Origin: an uncultured Eubacteriales bacterium
Lineage (GTDB): Bacteria; Bacillota_A; Clostridia; Oscillospirales; Acutalibacteraceae
Direction: 5' to 3'
Length of the DNA stretch: 11,610 nt
NCBI GenBank assembly: GCA_934454005.1
Contig: CAKSGI010000052.1
Location: forward strand, 1-11,610
Shown piece by piece: positions 1-7,662 of the stretch (within the stretch, counting starts at the first letter, position 1; every line of letters begins with the position of its first letter). A program made the position numbers and the translations under genes. The notes beneath the pieces were generated by a model. That model did no database searches. It saw only the letters and a program-made list of their open reading frames with translations, and had not been told where the DNA came from.

Positions 1-1070
1 CCCTCAACAACAGCAACTCTGCTATCAACTTTTATTTTAGCACCCATTCTAAGAAGTTCGCCTACATGTTTATATCTACTTTCAAAGATATTTTCAACAA
101 AAACACTAGTTCCTTTGGCCAAACATGTCATTGCCATTACAGGCGCTTGTGCATCTGTAGGAAAACCAGGATATGGCATTGTTCTAACAATTTTAATTGG
201 TTTCAATTTTTTATCAGAAATTATATTTATTTTATTATCAAAACATTTAAGATTACAGCCAGCTTCTTTAAATATAGGAATTGTAGAATTCAAATGTGAA
301 GGAATAACATTATTTAATATTATATTTCCACCTGTAGATGACACCGCTGCCATAAAAGTTGTTGCCGCTATCCTATCAGGTATAACATTATGTTCAGTTG
401 AATTTAATGTTTTAACCCCTTCAATAATAACGGTACCCTCTCCTGCACCTTTAATTTTGGCACCAGACTTTATTAAATAATCTGCTAAATCACAAATCTC
501 TGGCTCTCTTGCTGCATTGGTGATAACAGTTTCTCCCTCTGCTAAGGAGGCAGCTATCATAATATTCTCTGTTGCCCCTACGCTCGGAAACGACAAAGCT
601 ACATGTGCTCCTTTAAGTCTTCCATCCACCCTACAATCTAAAACACCATGATTTTCTTCTATAACAAGCCCCATTTGTTGCAATGCTTTTAAATGCAAAT
701 CTATAGGCCTAGGCCCTAACTCACATCCTCCAGGAAAAGATAATTTCGCTTTTTTAAATCTAGAAATAATTGAACTCAAAAATACAATAGATGATCTCAT
801 TTCTCTCATAAGTAGATCTGGGATATCATATTTATTTACATTAGTTGTATCTATAGTTAGGTTATCATCTTCTCTTTTTACCCTTGCACCCAAATATTCC
901 AATATCTTTATAGTTACATCTACATCAGAAAGTTTTGGACAATTATGTATTACACATTCCCCTGCACAACATATAGTAGCAGATAGTATTGGCAAAACGC
1001 TATTTTTGGCTCCGTGAATATAAACTTCCCCATTAAGCTTATTGCCCCCTTGTATTACAAGTTTGCCCAC
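1..1070 (-). CDS. murA: UDP-N-acetylglucosamine 1-carboxyvinyltransferase MurA (3' end cut by window edge)
   Basis: Cytoplasmic enzyme that transfers enolpyruvate from phosphoenolpyruvate to UDP-GlcNAc, the first committed step of peptidoglycan precursor synthesis. About 356 residues are visible; family members are near 420, so roughly 60 C-terminal residues, including the conserved Arg near position 397, lie outside the window. Visible landmarks match E. coli MurA almost residue for residue: Lys22-Asn23 in GAKNSVLP, catalytic Cys116 in PGGCELGPRPIDLHL, and Asp306 in GFPTDAQAPVMAM. The Cys form implies fosfomycin sensitivity of this enzyme by family knowledge. The start is GTG at 1070: it is preceded at 8 nt by GAAAGGG (1085-1079), an in-frame TAA lies at 1091-1089, and translation from here begins at the family N-terminus (GKLVIQGG). 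An alternative in-frame GTG at 1079 overlaps that ribosome site. It follows murG after an 87 bp gap. Firmicutes often carry two MurA paralogues; which one this is cannot be said. Confidence 0.95.
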   Translation of the reverse strand, partial: MGKLVIQGGNKLNGEVYIHGAKNSVLPILSATICCAGECVIHNCPKLSDVDVTIKILEYLGARVKREDDNLTIDTTNVNKYDIPDLLMREMRSSIVFLSSIISRFKKAKLSFPGGCELGPRPIDLHLKALQQMGLVIEENHGVLDCRVDGRLKGAHVALSFPSVGATENIMIAASLAEGETVITNAAREPEICDLADYLIKSGAKIKGAGEGTVIIEGVKTLNSTEHNVIPDRIAATTFMAAVSSTGGNIILNNVIPSHLNSTIPIFKEAGCNLKCFDNKINIISDKKLKPIKIVRTMPYPGFPTDAQAPVMAMTCLAKGTSVFVENIFESRYKHVGELLRMGAKIKVDSRVAVVE

Positions 1071-1157
1071 ACAGAACACCCTTTCGCATTAAAATAAAAG
1101 GCTTTTCCTTTAATATATAATATATTATGCGAGCTTTTTTGCATTGTGATTAATAAC

Positions 1158-2294
1158 TCATATACTAACAGAACTTTTGCTTTTTAATGTTTCTTTAATA
1201 GCTTTATATATTCTATCGCTAGAATCATAAACAGCCATATTCTTTAAATTTCTTTCAAACTCTTTTAGCTTTATTGGATTATCTATTAATTTTTTAACCC
1301 AATCTATAAGTTTTTCAGAATTAAGATCCTTTTCCTCAATGATTTCTGCCGCATTATTATTCACCAAGGCCATTGCATTGTGAAATTGATGATTCTCAGC
1401 AACATTTGGAGAAGGTATTAAAATTGAGGGTTTTCCCATAACTTGTAGCTCACTTAAAGAAGTTGCACCTGACCTGCAAATACATATATCCGCAGCAGCT
1501 AAGCAAGTTGGCATATTGTCTATGTATTCACTTATATGTATATTTTTATGTTTTTTTAAATTTACTCCTTTTTTAATTAATAAATCTGGAAACCACTTCC
1601 CATACTTACCATATGCATGTATAAATTGATATTTATCAGTTATTGATTTTGTTGATATTAAACCAGCAACAGCTTCATTTACAGCCTTTGCACCTAAACT
1701 TCCTCCAAAAGATAAGATAACAGGTCTATCATCAAGACCTAATAATCTTCTTGCATTTTCTTTATCTGCTACCAAAATATCCTTTCTAACAGGGTTTCCT
1801 GTATAAACTACATCACATTTGGGACTTAAATGTTTTTGGGCTTGCATCATCGATAACATAACCTTGCCTGCATACTTAGATAGCATCTTTGTTGTCACTC
1901 CTGGATAAGCGTTCTGCTCGTGAATTACAATAGGAATCCCCATTTTTGCGGCAACCCTCAATATTGGTCCACTTACATATCCACCAGTCCCCATGCAAAC
2001 ATCAGGATTAAAATCCTTTATTATCTTTTTAGATTCACTGCTAGATGTAATTACTCTTTTTACTGCAACTATATTCTTTTTTAAAGATGACAAATTTAAT
2101 TTTCTTGAAAAGCCAGACACTTTTATTCCTTTAAAAGCAAATCCCGCATTCTTAACTAACCTTTCCTCCATTCCACCTTTTACTCCAACGTACAGAATTT
2201 CTGATTCAGGTTCCTTGTCTCTAATATATTGAGCAACAGCCAAAGCTGGATTTATATGCCCAGCGGTTCCTCCTCCTGCAAATATAATTTTCAT
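1158..2294 (-). CDS. murG: Lipid II synthase MurG (UDP-GlcNAc:lipid I GlcNAc transferase)
   Basis: Peripheral membrane GT-B glycosyltransferase (family GT28) that adds GlcNAc from UDP-GlcNAc to lipid I on the cytoplasmic face, giving lipid II. The 378 residues are full length for the family. The N-terminal glycine loop GGGTAGHINPA is at 7-17, the HEQN acceptor-side motif at 125-128, NPVR at 167-170, the second glycine loop FGGSLGAKAVN at 196-206, and the nucleotide-sugar site RSGATSLSE (274-282) plus PSPNVAENHQ (295-303) in the C-terminal domain. The ATG start has AGGAG about 9 nt upstream and lies 21 bp after the ftsW stop, so the two are almost certainly co-transcribed. The tail after residue 365 is Ser/Lys-rich and not conserved. 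Confidence 0.97.
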   Translation of the reverse strand: MKIIFAGGGTAGHINPALAVAQYIRDKEPESEILYVGVKGGMEERLVKNAGFAFKGIKVSGFSRKLNLSSLKKNIVAVKRVITSSSESKKIIKDFNPDVCMGTGGYVSGPILRVAAKMGIPIVIHEQNAYPGVTTKMLSKYAGKVMLSMMQAQKHLSPKCDVVYTGNPVRKDILVADKENARRLLGLDDRPVILSFGGSLGAKAVNEAVAGLISTKSITDKYQFIHAYGKYGKWFPDLLIKKGVNLKKHKNIHISEYIDNMPTCLAAADICICRSGATSLSELQVMGKPSILIPSPNVAENHQFHNAMALVNNNAAEIIEEKDLNSEKLIDWVKKLIDNPIKLKEFERNLKNMAVYDSSDRIYKAIKETLKSKSSVSI

Positions 2295-2315
2295 ATAAAA
2301 GCTCCTAACATCATT

Positions 2316-3545
2316 TTATATCTTTTCAAGGTTAGCTGTTCTAGAAATAGAAAGTACTACACCCATCTGAGCCAAAAGCATAACTAAAGACGTTCCACCA
2401 TAACTAAAAAATGGTAAACTAATCCCTGTATTAGGAATTGTATTTGTCACAACAGCAATATTTAAAACAACTTGTAGCCCAACTTGAGCTGTAAGTCCTA
2501 TTCCTAAAAGAGCACCAAACTTGTCTTTTGCCTTCATTGATAATATTATTCCTCTCCAAATAAGCATAGCAAATATCAATAATATTATAAGCGCTCCTAT
2601 AAAACCGAGTTCTTCGCAAACAACAGCAAATATAAAATCATTTTGAGGTTCAGGAATAAACAAATACTTTTGCCTTGATTTACCTAACCCCTGTCCTAAT
2701 AACCCTCCTGAACCTATAGCATAAAGTCCTTGAACAGTTTGCCATGTATCTGCAACCGAATTAAATGGATCAAGCCATCCCTCAATACGATCATTACCAT
2801 AAGTCAATTTATCTGTAAATAAGACTATATAACCTAAAGCTCCGCCTATTATACCTAAAACCGCACCAAACCAACGAAGTTTTACTCCGCCAATAAAAAG
2901 CATACCTGCAGCTAACAACACTACTATAACTGTACAAGATATGTGAGGCTCTAAGACTAACAAAACTACTGTTGGAAAAAGGATTAATGCAAAAGGTAAT
3001 ATACCATACTTAAACGTAGTCATTTTGTTAAAGTTTTTAGAAATAAGATGCGCAAATGTTAAAACTAAAGCAAACTTCATTATTTCCGATGGTTGGAAGC
3101 CTAACCCTCCTATACCAATCCATCTATGCACATCATGTACTGCCGGCATCATTAAGACTACTACAAGTAACCCAAAAGAAACAAATAAAATAGGAAACGC
3201 AAATTTATGAAGGTGATGATAGTCAAAATATGATATTAATATCATTAAAGCTATCCCAATAATTGCAAAAAATACCTGATTTTTAATAAAATAATAACTA
3301 TCATCAAATCTATAATATGCAAAAGGATAACTAGCAGAAAAAAGCATAATTAATCCAATTACAACTAAAGTTACTGTTAAAAAGAAAAATGGAAGATCTA
3401 AACCTGATCTAATAGAAAAAACCTTTATTTTGTTTCTAACCCTATGTCCTCTAACTTTAGCTTTTCCCACTACTTTCCTACCTCTGCTTCTTTCGTTACT
3501 AATATTGCCATTCCTTCCATAGTCCCGAGACATTCCTCTTTGCAC
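2316..3545 (-). CDS. ftsW: SEDS-family peptidoglycan glycosyltransferase FtsW/SpoVE
   Basis: Polytopic membrane protein that polymerises lipid II into glycan strands together with a class B PBP, at the septum (FtsW) or in spore cortex synthesis (SpoVE). From the chosen start it has 409 residues and about ten hydrophobic segments from residue 50 onward. SEDS landmarks are RW at 141-142, QPSE at 151-154, the IPEPQNDFIFAVVCEELG block (297-314) whose Asp303 corresponds to the essential Asp of RodA/FtsW, and TGISLPFFSYGGTS (373-386). GTG at 3545 is preferred because GAGG lies 6 nt upstream. An earlier in-frame GTG at 3557 (413 residues) sits inside that ribosome site, and ATG at 3533 has a purine run directly abutting it. 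It starts about 23 bp after mraY, where murD often sits. A basic tail of roughly 45 residues precedes the first membrane segment, longer than in B. subtilis SpoVE. FtsW and SpoVE cannot be told apart by sequence here. Confidence 0.95.
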   Translation of the reverse strand: MQRGMSRDYGRNGNISNERSRGRKVVGKAKVRGHRVRNKIKVFSIRSGLDLPFFFLTVTLVVIGLIMLFSASYPFAYYRFDDSYYFIKNQVFFAIIGIALMILISYFDYHHLHKFAFPILFVSFGLLVVVLMMPAVHDVHRWIGIGGLGFQPSEIMKFALVLTFAHLISKNFNKMTTFKYGILPFALILFPTVVLLVLEPHISCTVIVVLLAAGMLFIGGVKLRWFGAVLGIIGGALGYIVLFTDKLTYGNDRIEGWLDPFNSVADTWQTVQGLYAIGSGGLLGQGLGKSRQKYLFIPEPQNDFIFAVVCEELGFIGALIILLIFAMLIWRGIILSMKAKDKFGALLGIGLTAQVGLQVVLNIAVVTNTIPNTGISLPFFSYGGTSLVMLLAQMGVVLSISRTANLEKI

Positions 3546-3550
3546 AATTA

Positions 3551-3562
3551 CCCTCACCTCTC
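3551..3562 (-). promoter_or_regulatory. Ribosome binding site deciding the ftsW start
   Basis: The purine run GAGAGGTGAGGG immediately follows the mraY stop codon. Its GAGG (3555-3552) stands 6 nt before GTG 3545. The in-frame GTG at 3557 is embedded in the run and has no separate upstream site, so 3545 is the better start. Confidence 0.55.
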
Positions 3563-3568
3563 AATTTT

Positions 3569-4606
3569 TTACACACCAAATACAACCAATAATATAGCTA
3601 TTATTCCACCTAAAGCTGTTACCATTCCAAAAACAGTACATATTTTCATTTCAGACCATCCGCACATCTCAAAATGATGATGGATAGGGCTCATTTTAAA
3701 AAGCCTCTTACCGTGTGTTAATTTAAAATAAACAACTTGTAAAACAACTGAGCCTATTTCACATATATAGACTATTCCCATAGGTAACAGTAATACTGGC
3801 ATATCCAACCCAAAGGCTAATGCACAAACCATTCCTCCCAAAAACAATGAACCTGTATCTCCCATAAACACTTTTGCCGGATTAAAGTTCCAAACCAAAA
3901 AGCCTAAACATCCACCGCCCAGCGCTGCTGCCATAGTTGCCAGTCCAATTGCACCAACTAAACTGGAAATTATCATAAAAAATATTGCAACAAAAAATGT
4001 AACAGAAGAATTTAGTCCATCTATTCCATCGGTAAAATTCACCGCATTTACTACTCCAACTATTAAAACTGCTGATAATATCCAATAAAACACTCTAAAA
4101 TCAACAGCCCCTATAAATGGTATAGTGGTCGTTGTCATTTGTGTTCCTCCCTGAATTTTCTCAGATATATAAACTGTAGATAAATACGCAGCTGCAACTA
4201 AAAATTGTAAAATCAATTTTTGTAAAGACGTTAACCCCAAATTTCTTTTTTTTACTACTTTTATGTAATCATCAAAAAAACCTATAACACCAAATCCTAC
4301 AGCCATAAAAAGACCTGCAAATATCTTTGTTACCATAAGCGGCGTTTCTGCCGCAATTGTTCCTGATACATTGGACATACGATAACATAATGGAACACAT
4401 ATCCCAACTGTTAAAAATATAGCAATTATAAACATAAGTCCACCCATTGTAGGTGTCCCCTGTTTATTTTTATGCCACGATGGTCCTATATCTAGTATTG
4501 TTTGACCATATTTAATTTTATGTAAAAATGGTATCAGCACTTTACCAAGCAACGCTGTAATAATAAAAGATAAAATCGCAGCAACTAATGTCCATATTCC
4601 ACTCAT
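3569..4606 (-). CDS. mraY: Phospho-N-acetylmuramoyl-pentapeptide-transferase MraY (lipid I synthase)
   Basis: Integral membrane enzyme that transfers phospho-MurNAc-pentapeptide from the UDP precursor to undecaprenyl phosphate, forming lipid I. The 345 residues contain about ten hydrophobic helices. Diagnostic motifs are GPSWHKNKQGTPTMGG (41-56), the metal/substrate aspartates Asp112-Asp113 in FFDDYIKVVKKRNLG, NFTDGIDGLN (190-199), GDTGSLFLGG (249-258, Asp250 equivalent to E. coli Asp267) and the triple-His loop PIHHHFE (307-313). The ATG start has a strong AGGAGG site 8 nt upstream. A 193 bp gap separates it from the PBP gene and holds a likely promoter, so mraY-ftsW-murG can probably be expressed partly independently of mraZ. 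murE and murF, which often precede mraY, are absent from this position. Confidence 0.98.
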   Translation of the reverse strand: MSGIWTLVAAILSFIITALLGKVLIPFLHKIKYGQTILDIGPSWHKNKQGTPTMGGLMFIIAIFLTVGICVPLCYRMSNVSGTIAAETPLMVTKIFAGLFMAVGFGVIGFFDDYIKVVKKRNLGLTSLQKLILQFLVAAAYLSTVYISEKIQGGTQMTTTTIPFIGAVDFRVFYWILSAVLIVGVVNAVNFTDGIDGLNSSVTFFVAIFFMIISSLVGAIGLATMAAALGGGCLGFLVWNFNPAKVFMGDTGSLFLGGMVCALAFGLDMPVLLLPMGIVYICEIGSVVLQVVYFKLTHGKRLFKMSPIHHHFEMCGWSEMKICTVFGMVTALGGIIAILLVVFGV

Positions 4607-4799
4607 TTTCTATTCCTCCTGTATAACAAATAATTTTGTCAATATTCACTACCTTAATTATCCATATAAAATAAATATATTATAGCATATCTCTAATCTC
4701 CTATAAAGAGTTTTAATACTAACTTAATAAACATATTAACATACTTAAGATTAAATTTTCAAAATTTTTTGACGAATAACAATCAGTGATTTTTGTTTT
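4607..4799 (-). other. Intergenic region between PBP gene and mraY
   Basis: 193 bp without a gene. It holds the extended -10 promoter and the mraY ribosome site. The half next to the PBP stop contains only AT-rich short inverted repeats, such as AAATTTTGAAAATTT and CTTAA/TTAAG, with no GC stem followed by a T-run, so I see no convincing terminator and transcription probably reads through. Confidence 0.5.
4679..4707 (-). promoter_or_regulatory. Probable sigma-A promoter with extended -10 ahead of mraY
   Basis: Read on the minus strand, a perfect TATAAT (4684-4679) is preceded by TGC, giving the extended -10 form TGnTATAAT. At 17 bp upstream is TTTATA (4707-4702), 4 of 6 matches to the -35 consensus. 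It lies about 75 bp before the mraY start in the largest gap within the dcw genes. Confidence 0.55.
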
Positions 4800-7019
4800 T
4801 TATTCTACATTATCCTTTTCTATAAAATTTACAGTTACTATTGTTCCTGGCATAACTTCCGTTCCTTGTGCAATATTTTGAGCTTTAGATATTATCTGGC
4901 CAGAATCTTTATTTACTCCTGCAACTTTCAAGTTTAAATTGCAATTAGCAAGCTCATTATTAACCGCATATATAGACTTACCTATTAAATCAGGTACTGT
5001 AACCTTTGATTCGGCACTTTCACTATCTGTATAAAGCACAACTTTTCCACCTCTGGGAATCTGCCTAGTAGAATCAGGTATCTGAGATATAACTGTATCC
5101 CCAGAGCCCATAATACTAACATTTAGTCCTAACGATTCTAATTCCTGCTTAGCTTTAGAAACCGCTTTTCCAGAAACTGCCGGTGCCATTATATCTGCAC
5201 TATCAGAATTTTCTTGTTCATACTGTTTTTCTATTCCTAAATATGGGAGAATTCCTTTCATCGTTTGGGCAAATGCCGGTGCTGCTACAGCTCCACCATA
5301 ATAAACATCACCTTCAGGTGTGTCAAAAAACACTAACATTGCAATTTTAGGATTATCTGCTGGAGCAAAACCTCCATACGAAGCAATATAGTCTTTTTTA
5401 CCCTCTCTACTTGTTCCGATTTTTTCAGAGGTTCCTGTTTTTCCTGCAATTTTGTATCCTTCCACAGAACCATTTTTCCCACTTCCATTCGAAGCATTCT
5501 CTAATAACATTGCTGATACTCTTTGAGCAGTACTTTTCGAAATAACACTTCTCTTTATTTTAGGTTCAAATGATTTAATAATATTGCCTTTACTGTCTGT
5601 TATTTTAGATACAACATGTGGTTGAACAAGATTTCCACCATTTGCTATAGCACTTATTGCTGTTATCATCTGTATAGGTGTTATGCTAAAGTTTTGCCCA
5701 AAAGACGCAACAGCCAAATTCATTGGAGCCGAGTCTCCAAACTCACTAAAAAAGATGTCACTCATTTCACCCGGTAAATCTATACCTGTTTTTTCAGCAA
5801 AACCAAACGCTTTATAATATTTATAAAAATTATCAGCGCCAACTTTTTGTCCTAACATTATAAAGGCCGGATTACAAGATTTACACATAGCTTGAACAAA
5901 ATTAATGGTTCCATGACCTGGATGATAATGGCAATGTATAGCACTAGCCCCTTCATACGGAACATATGCCCCTGTACAGCAGAATGTTGATTCCTCTGAT
6001 ACAACATTTTCTTCAAAACCCATAGCAGCTGTAAACATTTTAAAAACAGAACCCGGCATGTATGTATCACTAACAGCTTTATTTCTCCACTGTTTATTAA
6101 GAGCCTCTGCCCTAGCTGTTGATTTTTGTTCATCTGGTAATGCGTTTATTTGTTCTTCTGCCTCTTTATTAACTATAGTAAATGGATCATTTAAATCGAA
6201 TCCTTCTTTCACTGCCATCCCAAGTATCGCACCCGTATTAACCTCCATTACTATAGCAGCAGCTCTATTTACTACTTTATTATTTATTATACCTTCGTCT
6301 AAACTTTTTTCTAAATGATGTTGTATAACTTCATCTATTGTTAAAACTAAATTTTTTCCATCTTCTGCAGGAATTAATTGTTCGTAATCAAAAGGCATGT
6401 CTGTACCAGTCGCATTTTTGGCTGTAACAAGTTTTCCTTTTTCGCCAGTCAACTCTTTATTATAATTAGCTTCAATACCAGCTAATCCTTGGTTATCCGC
6501 ACCAACAAATCCTAATGCAGACGACGCAAAATCTCCATATGGATAATACCTTTTATAATCTTCTACTAATCTTATTCCATTATCCATTTTAATATCTGCT
6601 TTAAATTGAAGTATTTTATCTTTAACAATACTTTCAACTTTTTTCTTAATTATAGTATAATAAGATTTCTTCGAAGCTTTTTTTAGTATTTCTCCTTTAT
6701 CCATATTCAAAATTTTAGATAATCCATCCGCAACTAATTCTTGAGACTCTGGTGTATCTAAATAGGCAGGTTCTAGAACAACTGTCCAGACTGTAGCACT
6801 TTGTGCCAAAGGCTTCATATTACAGTCATATATGGTCCCTCTTTGAGCATTTATTGTTGTATCTTTTAACTGTTGATCAATCGCTTTTTGTTGAAGTGCT
6901 CCGCCTATACCAATTTGTAAATATACAAGTCTGAACATAACTATTCCAAAACAAGCCATAAGACAAACTAATACTATTAATGATCTTTTCCACATCCTTA
7001 TAGTTGTCCCTTTTGCCAT
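4800..7019 (-). CDS. spoVD: Class B penicillin-binding protein with two PASTA domains (SpoVD/PBP2B/FtsI type transpeptidase)
   Basis: Membrane-anchored DD-transpeptidase that cross-links septal or spore-cortex peptidoglycan, normally partnered with the FtsW/SpoVE polymerase encoded two genes downstream. Of 739 residues, 11-36 form the single membrane anchor. The dimerisation domain begins with the RGTIYD motif (60-65). The transpeptidase domain carries the active-site tetrad SVFK (Ser324-Lys327), SCN (381-383) and KTGT (527-530). Two PASTA domains follow at about 609-665 and 673-734. B. subtilis SpoVD has one PASTA domain and PBP2B has two, so length and domain count are PBP2B-like. Cysteines near the active site (Cys347/348 and Cys363) instead recall the redox-active Cys pair of SpoVD. 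The symbol is therefore provisional; pbpB or ftsI would fit equally well. The ATG start has AGGAGG upstream at 8 nt. A 134 bp gap separates it from ftsL. Confidence 0.93.
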   Translation of the reverse strand: MAKGTTIRMWKRSLIVLVCLMACFGIVMFRLVYLQIGIGGALQQKAIDQQLKDTTINAQRGTIYDCNMKPLAQSATVWTVVLEPAYLDTPESQELVADGLSKILNMDKGEILKKASKKSYYTIIKKKVESIVKDKILQFKADIKMDNGIRLVEDYKRYYPYGDFASSALGFVGADNQGLAGIEANYNKELTGEKGKLVTAKNATGTDMPFDYEQLIPAEDGKNLVLTIDEVIQHHLEKSLDEGIINNKVVNRAAAIVMEVNTGAILGMAVKEGFDLNDPFTIVNKEAEEQINALPDEQKSTARAEALNKQWRNKAVSDTYMPGSVFKMFTAAMGFEENVVSEESTFCCTGAYVPYEGASAIHCHYHPGHGTINFVQAMCKSCNPAFIMLGQKVGADNFYKYYKAFGFAEKTGIDLPGEMSDIFFSEFGDSAPMNLAVASFGQNFSITPIQMITAISAIANGGNLVQPHVVSKITDSKGNIIKSFEPKIKRSVISKSTAQRVSAMLLENASNGSGKNGSVEGYKIAGKTGTSEKIGTSREGKKDYIASYGGFAPADNPKIAMLVFFDTPEGDVYYGGAVAAPAFAQTMKGILPYLGIEKQYEQENSDSADIMAPAVSGKAVSKAKQELESLGLNVSIMGSGDTVISQIPDSTRQIPRGGKVVLYTDSESAESKVTVPDLIGKSIYAVNNELANCNLNLKVAGVNKDSGQIISKAQNIAQGTEVMPGTIVTVNFIEKDNVE

Positions 7020-7068
7020 TTTTACTCCTCCTAAAACTTATAAATAACCATATATATTTAGCTATTTA

Positions 7069-7096
7069 ATGTTAAAAACAAAAAATAGAGAGTCAA
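7069..7096 (-). promoter_or_regulatory. Weak candidate promoter between ftsL and the PBP gene
   Basis: On the minus strand TTGACT (7096-7091; 5 of 6 consensus) is followed after 16 bp by TAACAT (7074-7069; 4 of 6). It lies in the 134 bp ftsL-PBP gap, about 50 bp before the PBP start. The region is so AT-rich that chance matches are expected. Confidence 0.25.
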
Positions 7097-7153
7097 GATT
7101 TTCTCTTAACCCCCTTTAATAAAATAGTATTTATATTTATATATTGTTATGCA

Positions 7154-7621
7154 TCATTTAAAACATTTTTTTATTTTATCAAATATGCTATCATTTGCTA
7201 CATTTTTTATTTCTGATTTATCTTTTCCATTTGACAATGATATATAATTATACTGAGAAGGTCCAACTTCAAACATAAATAATTCATTCCTTGCAAACTC
7301 TTCAACTGCCTTTAATGAAACCTCTGATTCCGCTTTCATTTTTAACTGAGTATACACACTCTGACTCTCTGCAAGTTCTTTACTAGTAGTATTTATTTTA
7401 TCTGTAAGTTCATTTAATTGAATTTGACTATATATCATAAACGAAAGTACAGATACTATAACTATTGACACTATAGATGTATATAAAGCTGCTGCTGGAT
7501 TTATTCTTCTTACACGCTTAAATTTTTTCCTTGGAATTTTTGCAATATTATTTTTAGTCCTTCTTTTTTTCTTTTTTTCTTCAAATAAAGAAAGATCATA
7601 AGCAACATTTCCGTTATTCAC
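7154..7621 (-). CDS. ftsL: Cell division protein FtsL
   Basis: Small bitopic divisome protein expected to form a coiled-coil complex with DivIC and DivIB and to regulate FtsW and the PBP. The 155 residues show a Lys/Arg-rich cytoplasmic region (17-40), one transmembrane helix (about 46-65) and an extracytoplasmic heptad-like helix (about 66-110), and then the short ARNELFMF segment typical of FtsL ends. The call rests on this topology and on position between rsmH and the PBP gene, since FtsL sequences diverge strongly. The start is GTG at 7621: an in-frame TGA lies only 6 nt upstream and no better start follows. Its Shine-Dalgarno match is poor (GGGATGTGA), which suggests low translation or coupling to rsmH 41 bp before it. 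The last 22 residues are a charged tail of unknown role. Confidence 0.88.
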   Translation of the reverse strand: MNNGNVAYDLSLFEEKKKKRRTKNNIAKIPRKKFKRVRRINPAAALYTSIVSIVIVSVLSFMIYSQIQLNELTDKINTTSKELAESQSVYTQLKMKAESEVSLKAVEEFARNELFMFEVGPSQYNYISLSNGKDKSEIKNVANDSIFDKIKKCFK

Positions 7622-7662
7622 TATTTTTCACATCCCAACTTACAATAAAAAATAATACCTAC

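Noticed and set aside
115..480. Plus-strand open frame of 121 codons
   Set aside because: It lies wholly opposite the murA coding sequence, whose minus-strand translation matches MurA residue by residue; it is an antisense shadow.
1090..1157. Promoter or terminator in the murG-murA gap
   Set aside because: CATAAT has only a 3-of-6 -35 partner at 18 bp, and the only hairpin has a 5-bp stem with no clean T-run; neither is convincing.
4625..4647. TTGACA followed by TATACA before mraY as a promoter
   Set aside because: The spacer is only 11 bp, too short for sigma-A, and TATACA abuts the mraY ribosome site.
7076..7115. Terminator between ftsL and the PBP gene (AGAG/CTCT followed by T-run)
   Set aside because: The stem is only 4 bp, too weak to stop transcription; the T-run is ordinary for this AT-rich DNA.
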